NCBI GenBank assembly: GCA_019054805.1
Contig: JAHQIY010000019.1
Location: forward strand, 278,001 to 342,000
Direction of reading: 5' to 3'
From: Brachionus manjavacas
Lineage: Eukaryota > Rotifera > Eurotatoria > Ploima > Brachionidae
Length of the DNA: 64,000 bases
The notes under the pieces were generated by a model that searched no databases, had not been told where the DNA came from, and was given only the letters and a program-made list of their open reading frames with translations. Below, one piece after another: positions 46,118 through 58,100 of this stretch (position 1 is its first letter; each line of letters opens with the position of its first letter). The position numbers and the translations under genes are program-made.

Positions 46118-49100
46118 TCTTGCTGCGACACCTAACATGTAGATTGTCTAAGCCCATCACCGCCAAATGGCCGTGTAACGCCCCGGCTGGTCCCTTTTTT
46201 TTCTGATTTATTCACTAGATTCTTGACCAAGCTTACCTTTTCTATTCCATTCACTGGTTTATACATTTCAATCAAGTCCCCTCTCACTCTTCTTTCACTC
46301 AGCTTTGTCAGTCCTAATTTTGTCAGCCTCTTTTCATACGGCATGTTTCTTACAGACAAAGGTATTTTTGTTGCCCTCTCTTGCACTTTTTCCAACGCAT
46401 TCACGTCCATTTTCATTCTTGGATTCCGAACCTGCACTGCGTAATCTAGGTGGGGTCTCACCATGGATATATACAATCTTACCCACAGTCTTCCTCTCTA
46501 CTTGTAAACGTTCGCTTTAGCTACTTGTAAACGAAACCATCACTCCAAGATCCCTTTCACAATCTGTGGTCGCTAGTATAACATTCCTGTTGCTTTGTTG
46601 TGTATATTTATGCCTTTCATTTAGTCTCCTGAAATGCATTACTTTACATTTATTAGCACAAAGTCCCATACGCTAAACCTCTATCCATTGACATACTGCA
46701 TCCAGATCTTTCTGTAACATCGCTCTCTCATAAACATTATTAACTATACCGAGTATTTTTGAGTCATCTGCATACAATTCCATTTTATTTGAAACGCAGT
46801 CAGGTAGGTCATTTATGTACAAAACAAATAGCAGGGGTCCAATTACAGATCCTTGCTCCACTCAGTACCTCTGACCATCTAGAAACTTCATCTCCAAGTA
46901 CAACTCGCTGAGTTCTCATACTCAAAACGTCTTCGAGTCACCTTACTATTTTCTCACCTAGCCCATAACCACGTAGTTTATGAAGAAGTCGTTGATGCGG
47001 TACTGTATCAAAAGCCTTTGAGAAGTCTAATAGTATTTCATCCACACTTTTACCTTTGACCAACTCAGTCGTGATCTTATCAAGCGTTTCAAGTAGGTTC
47101 GTTACACATCCTTTCTTTGGAACAAATCCATGTTGACTTCCAATTATTAGATTATTCTCTTGAAGGTAAAACATTATTCGGTCCCTGACAATATCTTCCA
47201 GAACTTTACAAGCGACAGACGTCAGTGATACGGGTCGATAATTAGCTGGCTCTAATTTACTTCCTTTTTTGTAGATCGGAGAGACGTTTGCTCTTTTCCA
47301 CTCTTTTGGGATTTTTCCTGTCTCTAATGATTTTTCGAAAATTATCTTCAATGGAACTGACATCGTTTTTGCGCAGTTTTTCAGTATCAGTGGATGTACT
47401 TGGTCTGTGCCAATCGATATATTTAATTTATTATTTATTCAGTTAAAAAATAGCAACAATTATGTTATTAAGGTTTATTTAATAAAATAATTATTCTCGT
47501 AATTTTTTTAAACTTATTTTAATGATTTAAAAAAAAAATTTTTTAGATAATAAAATAAGAAATTTTAGCAGTATTCATTTAGACACCTTTTTTGTTTTTA
47601 TGATCTATAAAATTACATCAGAATAATGATCCTAAAAAAGAGAACAAATAAGTGAATATTTTTTAAACTATAACTGTCTTGGGATTCGACAGCTATCCTT
47701 TTTTGAAAGCTTGGAATGTTCTATTTTCTAAGACAAACTTTTTTTGATCTTTAGAGCCTGAATTGTCGACAGCTTTTTCTAAATCCATAAATATTGCGCC
47801 ATTCATTTGTTCCTTGCTGATAATCAATTGGTTTGATGGAAAGATATGATTTAAGGAAGCCTGGTCGATAATTTCGGGAGTATTTTCTTTTCTCCCAAGA
47901 ATGTTCCCAAGCAAGGTCTCATACAGATTACATCTTTAAAAGTATGCTTAATAGAAAAAAAAGTCATAGATAAAATTATTTTTATTCTATTTTTTTTTCT
48001 ATTATTTTTAGTTATATTTTAGACTTTAGCAAGATGTTTTATTTGAGGATTTTCTCTAAAAGCTCTAGAGTTTTTATTAAATAGTTGTTGGCAAGTTTTT
48101 TGCATCTTTTCTGCATAGTAGCTGAATTAAATTGGTTCAGTACAGACTTGTTTATAAGTCACAGTTTTAAGTCTAAGTCACAAAATCTTAAGTCAAAGTC
48201 ATGACTTGCACAAATATTTTTATCAATACCTGCTTCATCTGGACCATTTGAAAGAATTATTTTCTAAATCTGGTTACATTTACAGAGCACATAGGTCAAG
48301 ATTAACGTCCAGGAATTTGGAAGCAACTAGTTTATTGGAATCAAATATGGATTTATTAAATCATTGACTTGACTTTAAAAAAAAAAAAATTTAAGTCATT
48401 GACTTGACTTGACTTGAGACTTGTGGCTTAAAAACAAGTCTGGTTCAGTATTTTACTTTTTTTAAAGATGGGAGCAAGAGATTGTTGCAAGAGCTCTTGT
48501 ATGAATTGACTCTATTTTCTATTGCCTTTTTGCTTGATTCACATGTGTTTAGTGTGATCAAAATGCTTTATTCCAGAATGGATCTGATGAGTGCTTTATA
48601 GGTGGTCAATAGAAGTCCAGTGATCAAACCTCCTTTCTCAACTCTGAGACTCTTAAAAATTTTTACTCTAGATTGAGCCCATGATTCAGGTTAATTAAAA
48701 TGCTTTGTAAAAGAAATGGATGTATCAATCATTTTTTCAAAAGGGCATAATCAATTCATTTTTTAAGAATTAAGACTAAGGCCAAGTGATTTAGAAAGGG
48801 AATTTAAAGTTATACAAAAATTATTTATAAACTTTTTTTAATATATCATTACTTCGAATTTTGTCAATCCGACTTGTGAATTAGGGTCTGTGTTGAAGTT
48901 AGACTGATTTCACGTAGACATTTTAGTACCATGAGCCTCAATTGATGAAGTTTTTTCGCTTCCCATCCATCCTCGAAGACTTTCACTTTCAATTTTGACC
49001 AAAAAACTTCAATAGATCTGGCTTTAGGCAAATTTACAGGGTTATCCATTTTGTAGACATGATCGATTATCTAAATGATGCTTATTGATGAAAGGAATCA

Positions 49101-52100
49101 ATTCCAGTCATTCACCTCGGTTCCTAATGCACGATTTTTTTCATAGAATAAATACACACGATTTCGAAGCGTTTGTCTTTGATTCATTTTGTTTTAGTTT
49201 CTGCAAGTCAATATGTTTACAGATTTTTAAGTTATATATACCTAACAAACTCTGATAAATTGCATTTAAAATGAGGAAGTTATGACATAAACGTAATCCG
49301 GAAACTCAGTTTGATTCCTTGACACTTAATTTAAGTTTCCAAATTGAGAGCTAAGGTTGTTTTTCACTTTTTTTTTTCTTTCAAAATGGTTATTCAACAA
49401 GCCGATTGACACTTTTTTATTTGATTTTAAATCTTTTACAAATTAGAAAAAAAATATTATAAGTAAAATCATTAAAATAAATAAAACATTGAATTATTTA
49501 AGTTAAATTTTTTGAATTTTTTGACAAAATCTGTAAATTAAATTAAATTGAATGCTTGGATTTAGCAAACTTCAACATTGATCTCCCTATCACAAAACTA
49601 TTCAGCAGTCTTGTACATCCAAATTTTTTTTTACCATTTGCTGTTTCAATCAAGTTCTCACTATTCCTTAAATTTTATTTCAAATTTTTTGAGTCGTTTT
49701 TCTTCAAATTCAATCTTAAACTATCAGATGAATTATAAAAAAAAATTTTATTAGCAAAGACAGCATTATTTCCAGTATTCTATGCTGAAATGCATATAAA
49801 GCATACTTTTCTATACAATTGTTAATTTCATTAAAGTTATTAACTTGAGAGCCAAAGGTTCAAGTCATTTAGAAATGCAAAGCTATCTCAATTGATTTTG
49901 ATGCCGCACATGTGACACCATTAAAGAATAAAATGAATAGTACGAATATTAAAAAGATAAAATCCATTTTGTACTTTCTGTTCTTTTTGTACTTTTTCAG
50001 AATTAATTTAACAAATATTTTTCTTACCTCCAGCATTCCCGAATCCCTAAACCAGGGCTCCACCCCGGACCCCGTTTAATTTTTAATCATTTTATAATCA
50101 AGAAAATCAATTTAGAAAATTAAAAATTAAGCACTTTCAGAATAAAATAGTACAAAAAAGAACAAAATAGATTTTATCTTTTTAATATTCTCATTGCCTA
50201 TACCTCAAAAAATTTAAAGTTTTAAAATTTATTTAAATTTGAATCAATGAATATAAAAATTATGAATTTGAATTTCTAAAATTATTGATTGTTTTTGTTA
50301 AATAAATAAGAGATCAATCACTTTGCTGTTAATTTGATTATGAACCAGAGTTGTTTAAAAGTTCCAAATTAAAGTCCAAGTCATTTAAATTTTGTTTTTT
50401 TTTAAAAAAGTCTGGCTTCCATAATATCGTGATCTTCCGTTCCTGAATAATTACTCTACCTGGAAAAACAGGAACATTTATTTGAAAATTAGATTCAATT
50501 AAAGCCAATTCTGGTGATGTAAAAATAAAAAAAAAAATTTTACCAAAAAAAAATAATTTAAAAAAAGAAAAATCATAAATTAAGTGAAGTAAAATTTTTT
50601 TTTAAGAAATTATTTTTAAATTGTCTTCTAATAACTGTTTTTTTTTAATTTAAATTTAAAAAAAAAATAATATTGAAATATTTTTTTGAATAATTTTTAA
50701 AACCGGAGAGAAAATTGACTTTGGAATCTCGGAACGTCGAGTAATCAAGATTAAGTCAATTTTTTATTTTTAAAATATTTTAAGAATTTTTCCAGTCATG
50801 ATATTCATCGTGAAAAAATAAAATAAAAGTCATTGACTCGGACTTTTGAAAAAAAAAAAATCCGGACTTGCACTTGACTTGAGACTTGTGACTTTTGAAC
50901 AACTCTGTTATGAACCATTAAATTGTCTAGTAATGCTTAATATTTTTTTTTTAATAATCAAAATCATTAGATTAATTAAGTTTTAAAATTTTAAATCAAG
51001 AAGCTGATAAAATGTTATGAGGGGACAAATAGAGCGATTTGATTCTTGGGTGTTTGGTTAAAGTTGGGCCCGGAGGGTTAGGGTATGAACGGGGTCGATT
51101 GAGTGGGGGGGTCCTAGGCTAGCATCTTTTTACCAATAAAATTAACTTGAAAAACATCAGTAAGACGAAGTTCTCGTATATTTGCAGCTCAGACGTCAGG
51201 CACCCAGAAACCGGTGAAGTCAAAAAGCAAGTCGTCGTCGGACCAGCCGATGGACGAGTCGTCAGTGGAGAGCCGCGAGCCGGAGATGATGGAGCAGAGC
51301 GACAAGCCGCTCAAGACCAAGTCGAGCAAAAAGCTCAGGCTAAAAAGCAAGAAGAACAAGAGCGAAGAAATGGAGCCGGCGGCGGACGCCGAGGGAAACA
51401 ACGCGGCCAGCGACTCCACCGAACCGGTCCAATACGAGTGCAAGCACTGCAACCTTTTGTCCAACCAGTCCAAAAACTGGAACCTTAACCTCAACCCGTT
51501 TTCGTCGCGCAAAAGCAAGCTCAACATCTTGTTCGAACAATCGGTGTGCTTGGACAATTTGATGAAGCTGCTGAAAGAGATCGGAACAGCTTTCTACAGT
51601 TTGAAGCAGTTCGAATGCGAGCAGGCAATCGACCAGTTTGAGCAGCTGCCCGAGTCCCAGCTGAACTCGAGCTTTGTGCTCGGCCAAATGGCCAAGGCCC
51701 ACTTCGAATTGCACAACTATGGCAAAGCGGAAAAGTTGTACATGAAGCTGAGGCGCGAGTACCCCTATCACCTCGAGGGCCTCGAGTACTACAGCACTAC
51801 GCTGTGGCACTTGCAGAAGGAGATAGCGTTGTCGTCGCTGGCCCAGGAGCTGACCGAGTTCGACAAGCTCGCGCCCGAGACATGGTGCGTGGTCGGCAAC
51901 TGCTTTAGCTTGCACAAGGAGCACGACGCGGCCATTAAATTTTTTCACCGAGCTGCCCAAGTCGACCCCAAGTTCACCTATGCCTACAATCTGCTCGGCC
52001 ACGAGTACGTTCTCATCGAAGAGATGGACAAGGGTTTGTCCTCGTTCCGAAAGGCCATATTTCTCGACCCGAGACACTACAACGCCTGGTACGGCATCAG

Positions 52101-55100
52101 CATGATTCACTTTAAGCAGGAGAAGTTTTTGCTCTCCGAAAAGTATTTGAAAAAAGCGCTGCTAATAAACCCGCACAGTTCGACGCTCATGGTGCACATA
52201 GCTGTCGTGTACCACTCGCTCAAACAGTCCGACAAGGCTCTGCAAATTTTGGAGAGGGCGCTGGCCATCGAGCCCAAGAACACTCTGTGCAAATTTCATC
52301 GAGCGTCCATTTTGTTTTCTATGGAAGAGTATGAGAAAGCTTTGGAGGAATACGAAAAGCTCAGGCGTCTCATTCCCAAGGAATCGCTCATCTACTACAT
52401 GATTAGCAAGGTGAGAAATTTTTTTACCTTTTTTTTTAACTTTTATTGACTTTTTTGAGAAAAAAAATAGATAAAATAGAAATTTTTTTTTGAATTTAAA
52501 AAAGAAAATTTTTTGGTCTTTTATGCTAACGGGTGTACAAAAAAGAATGCTCAAAATTTGAGATTTAAAAAAATATGTTCCCTTAGACTAAATTTAACCA
52601 AATTTTGGGGAAGATTTATTTTTTAGTAATTAAAAAAATACAAAAACGGCTCTTATAAACCTGACGATCAGTGTTCGTTACATTTCACGAACAGTCAATT
52701 TGACGACCAGGTAAATTAATTACTGTTCGTAAAAAAAAAGAACTGATCGTGAAAATTTTTACCTGGACGAATAAATAAATTATCAAATTAATTGATATTT
52801 ATTTCTAAATGAATTATTATTTATTTATTTGTTATCTGTACCGAGCTAAAGCTCCTTCAGAATAAATTAAAAATAAATTAAAAATAAAATAAAAAAAAAA
52901 TAAAATAAGAATCAAAATAGAGTAAATAAGCTAATAAAAAATTAAAGTTGAAAAGACATAAATTGGAAAAGATTGTTTCATGTGGCACATGTTTAAATAG
53001 TTCAAGTTTCAGGAAAAAAAGAAGAAATAGTAAGGTAGCAATTACACAGTGGAGTCGGGTATTCGATGAATCTTGATTCGAAACCCTTCGTGTACTCCTC
53101 GACCAGTCTGGTTACTAATGGAACAGAATGGCTCAGTCCTACTCCAACATATCTCTCAGCCAACTCAAAAAGTCGGTTAGAGACTTTTAACAGTTTTAGT
53201 TTATCAAAAGCTTCATGTTGCACGATGTCAGAGGGTGTATCATATTTTAGTTTAAGAATGAATCGAACTGCTGAGTTTTGAATAGCCTGAATTCTTTTTA
53301 AGTTTGATTCTGAAAATAAGTTTAGACAGGGAAATGAATAGTCTAATATCGAGCCTATTAATGATTTGTAGAGATTACTTAATGTATAAGTATTTAAGCC
53401 CCATTTTTTGTTTGATAAAATTTTAATTAAATTTAATCTTGAGTTGCAGCGTTTTTTTATATCTTCAACCATAGGGTTAAAGGTTAATTTAGGGTCAAAC
53501 TTAATGCCAAGAAATTTTACATTTTTTTGACTTTCGAGTTTATTCCCATATATCTCTAAGTTAAGATTTGAATTTTCCTTACTATACTTGGAAAATACCA
53601 TAAAGCAAGACTTCTCTAATGATAATTTCATTTTCCACTTGCAGAGCCATTTTTCTAGTTCTTTTAGATATTTGTATATCTTATTTTCTAGATTACCCTT
53701 TTTTTATAAATAAAAAAAGTCACTAGATCATCTGCAAATAAGAGGGAGTATTCACTATTAGTTTTATTTCTCTTTGGAATATCATTAATGAATATACTGA
53801 ACAGAAGAGGACTAATTACTGAACCTTGGGGGACACCTGCAGTTATTAAATATTCATCATTTATATGACCATTTACATTTACTTTGAATGATCTGGAATC
53901 AAGAAATGATTTTATCCAGTGGATAAGATAGTCAGGCAAGTTCATTTTAATTAGTTTATAAATTAATCCGTCATGCCACACCCTATCAAAAGCTTTTGAG
54001 ATATCAAAAAATAAGGCATTGACTTTTTTCTTTCTATTGAATGATTCAGAAATTTTTTGAATCAAGAAAATAAGATTGTCGGCGGTTCGTCGATATTTTC
54101 TGAAGCCTGATTGCTCTTGAATTAACAATGAATTCTTTTCTAGGTGATTATATATTCTAATGTAGATAATCCGCTCTAGGAGCTTACCAAGACAGCTTGT
54201 CATGCTTATTGGTCTATAGTTAGTTGGGTCATTTAATGCTGAGGATTTTTTAGGAATCATGGTTATGAGAGCTGTTTTCCATTCTTTGGGAATTCTAGCC
54301 TGAAGAATACTTCGGTTGAAGAGTTCCTTAATATCAAGAAGACAAGTTCGTGGTAAATTTTTTAACATGATATTTTGAATTTTGTCAGGTCCTGATGTCC
54401 CTTCTCCTTTTAATTTCCTGATAGCTACATTGATCTCTTTTAGACTTATAGGTTCATTAATTATGAATGATTTGTGGCTTTTAAAAAAGTTCGAGTTAAA
54501 ATCAGTTATCTCACTGTCTGTATTATTATTAATTAAATCAGAATTGGGACTAAAAGTTAAGGACAAGAATTCTCCAAAGAATTTTCCTTTTTCACTATCA
54601 GTGCTTAGTTCTTGATTATTTGCCAGTAAGGTTGGGATAAGTTTTGAACTTTTTTTTGATCTGAATTTATTTATTTTTTTCCAGAAAGGCCTGCTGGATA
54701 AGGGATTCTTGCCCATTTTATCGATAAAGTCAGACCAATTTTTGTCCCAAAATTTTTTTAGAGAGATTTTTAACTGAGAGGTTAGAAAGTTGAATTTTTG
54801 CTTTGCAAATTGGGAGCGAGTTCTTTGAAAATACCTCCTGGTTTTCCTGCGTTCTTTTATTAAGTTTACAATTTCATGCGGTAGGGTAGTTTTATATATT
54901 TTCCCTGACTGTAATGGGATGCTTTTATGGGCAGCACTTATTATTTTTTTTGAGATTATATTATTATAGTCGTCAACACTATCTGGGTTTAAGATCGGAA
55001 CACTAAGAATTTCTTGAAAATATGACCAATTTGCTTTTTTGAAATTTAACCTTCTTGAAATCAATTCGGAAGTCATAAAATGCTCAATTGATATGCAAGC

Positions 55101-58100
55101 TTCAATAGGGAAATGATCACTTGTCATATCATGTTTTGATAAAACCCTAAAATCACTTATTTTGTCTAAGAGATCGGATGAGACTAAAAATATATCAAGT
55201 AATTCATATATCAAGTATCAAGTAATGAAAAATTAAAATAGTATTCTATATTTTTTTCGAAATTTCGAGTAAATTAGTTTAATCAAAAAATTCGTTTATT
55301 CGTCTTATTCTTGATTTTTTTTCGTACGGCCTCTAGTTCTTTTAATTGGGATATTAATTACGTCTTCAACAATAATTTCGTGATTGTCTCTAGGAACACT
55401 TTCGAATTTTATACTAGATAATTTCTAGCTTAATTCATTGCATTCATAAGGAACAACAATTGAAGAAAAATAAATAGTTAACTTTTTAAATCGAGTGCCC
55501 TTAGTTTCGTGCTTTAAGCAATGTAAATCGCAAAGTTCAAGTATTATTTTACGTTGTTTTGAACTTATTTATTTATTTATTGAATTGAATTAACCTCCTT
55601 TAATGAGAAGTAAAAAAAAAAAAAAAAATATTTAAAAAGATTTTTTTTGTTTTTGTATTTTTTTTAAAAATGAAAAATTATTACCTAAAAATAAAATTAC
55701 AAAAATAAAAAAGGAACATTAGTTCGAAAATAGAAAAAGGCATGAAAGTTAGAAAGCAAGATAATTTGGACCAAAATTCATGAATTTCTTTTTTTTTGAA
55801 TTAGCTCGTTTAGGAGAGTTCTGAAATGTTTTAATTTTAAATCGCATAGACATAACCAAATTGAATCAGATATACCATCATTAGAAATCAGATTAATCTT
55901 AAGATTTTCTTTAAGTTGGTTTGTATTTATTGTAATTTTTGAGGTTTCAATTTTAAAGTACTTGGAAATAAGAACCAAGTCAGAGGAAAAAGATTTATTA
56001 GAGGGGCGGTCATTAAGCATATATTTTAAAAATTGTGATGATAGATAATTATATTTAATTGTATCAATAAAAGTTAATTTTGAAAATAGATTAAGTTCAT
56101 CAAAATTGGAAACTTTCAATATTTTTAAGACTCGTGATATGTTACAATAGGCTTTTAAACCAAACATTTGTCTAATTAAGTTGTTTTGTAGTTTATTTAT
56201 TGAATCCTTTGGGCCGAATTAAGAGTGAGAGTCTCAAGACCATATGTGAATTTAGATAAGCAATATGTTTTGTATATAAATGATTTGAATTTAGGTGAAG
56301 AGGAAGGACTATTTTTAGGCAGAAGATACGAAATTCCAAAAAAGCTGAACTTTTTTAAAATTTATAATTGCCTGTGTGTTAAAGTCAAGATTAGAATAGT
56401 ATTCTATATTTTTTTCGAAATTTCGAGTAAATTAGTTTAATTAAAAAATTCGTTTATTCGTCTTATTCATGATTTTTTTTTCGATTATAGAAGATAAATT
56501 AATTAATTTACCTGGTCGTCAAATTGACTGTTCGTGAAATATAACGAACACTGATCATCAGGTTTATAAGACCCTAAAAAACTAGTTATTACAATTTTTA
56601 TTAACAGAAATAGGCCATCTGGAACACCTAAAGATGACGAAAAAAAACCCAGATTAAATGATAATTTTAAAAGAAATTAAAAGAAAATTTTTTGATCAAA
56701 GTTTACTTCTTAAAAAAAAATTAAAATTTTACTTTTTGAATTTCTTCAAAATTATTACGTACCAATTTGCTTTTTGCTATAATACTTTTTTTGAATAGAA
56801 CCTGCTAAAAATGAGGAAAAATTTCCCATTTTTTTATCAGATTTTAATTAAAGCTGTTTGTAAGAAAGCTCTATCAGAATTACTTTTTTATTGTGGAGAT
56901 TATAGTGTATGGGACCGTCTCAAAAAAAATCCAAAAAATTTTGGAAGTGTTGTGTTGATTCTTGAAACATAAAAAAAGAAACTATACTCAATTTTGAATT
57001 TTTTTCAAATCAAATTGATCTTTTAATTTTTATTTTTCAGTTATTGCTTTGATTATTAATATTTTTCAAATACTATATCAAATATTTATGATATTCAGTT
57101 TTTGATTCAAAAGTTTTCTATTTTCAAATTTCAATTTGTAAAATTTAACGATTGAAATTATTTTTAATTAAACAAAATTAATTATTTAAGAATATTTTTT
57201 AAATTTATTTATATTCAAATTATACTTTCAAAAATACATATTCGATTTCATCACTAGTCTTACACAAGTCAAGACTTTTACTTGAAAAATTAAAAAATTC
57301 TTTTTAAATATTTAATTAAGTGATCTCATATTTTTTGATTATAGTGAATACATATTTTTTTTTCTGAATATTTTTTTGAAAAATATTTTCAATAAAATTC
57401 TAATAAAAAGATTCTCTTTTATTTACTCTTAAAATTTATTTTCAATATTTTTACTAATTTACTCCGGGTAAATAGGCTATTCTTTAATCCAAACGAGACT
57501 AGAAGTGCTCATTTATTAATAAAGTTATTTAATAGATAATTTAATTAATTGCTTGTTTTGTGTTTATTAATAAACCGCTAACCACCAGATCTTAACAGGA
57601 CCGGTAAATAAGTTTTAAGATTAAGTTTTATAACTTAAGCTTAAAATAAAATTTAAAATAAAATTTCATTTGAAATTATCTCGGATCGTTCTTTAAAGTT
57701 GGAGATCTAAAGCTGATTTTAACTTGGATGATGTCATCTATCAGAAAATACCTTAAAGTTTTAATTAAAATTTTTGATAACCTTTTTCTTCAGATCATTG
57801 TAGTATGTCAAATTATTCCAAATTATTTTTTGAAAACTCTTTGGTGATTACAGACTTTACCAACAAAGGCCCAAAAATATGTGTCTAATTTTGACACGAG
57901 CTTAAAACTCACCATTTAAATAAAGAAAATTTTACATTAATATTTTATTATAAAATTAATAAAATTAAGGCCACATTTAAGTAAATAAAATTTAAATTAA
58001 ATTTTACAGTATTCATGTAATGATTAAAAAAAACTTCTACAAAATGATTTTAAAAGAGTGGACATTTTGATAAAATAATTTTAAATTCCAAGTCATCTAA

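Larger units (their letters stand above)
52651..56571. mobile_element. Foldback-like structure: ~71-bp inverted repeats bracketing nested LINEs
   Basis: 52651-52722 (TCTTATAAACCTGACGATCA then GTGTTCGTTACATTTCACG...) is complementary to 56500-56571 with about two mismatches over 71 bp. Just inside the left copy, words of the same repeat recur (ACTGTTCGT, ACTGATCGTGAAA, ACCTGGACGA at 52722-52770). The intervening 3.8 kb holds a LINE, a second LINE fragment and a direct repeat pair. This is most simply a small terminal-inverted-repeat element into which LINEs inserted. Confidence 0.6.

Noticed and set aside
47693..47914. 73-residue minus-strand frame (GRKENTPEIIDQ...)
   Set aside because: Composition is plausible for a LINE linker, but I found no motif to confirm it, and it is separated from the neighbouring LINE by low-complexity DNA.
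49869..50063. Possible small secreted protein on the minus strand (hydrophobic core FIFLIFVLFILFF)
   Set aside because: The frame runs through one arm and the GC-rich core of a foldback element. The hydrophobicity comes from T-rich DNA.
51189..52554. Long minus-strand frames opposite CDC27 exon 6, one of 256 residues
   Set aside because: They are mirror frames of a GC-rich coding exon. The plus strand encodes clearly conserved CDC27 TPRs, while the minus peptides have no recognisable domain.
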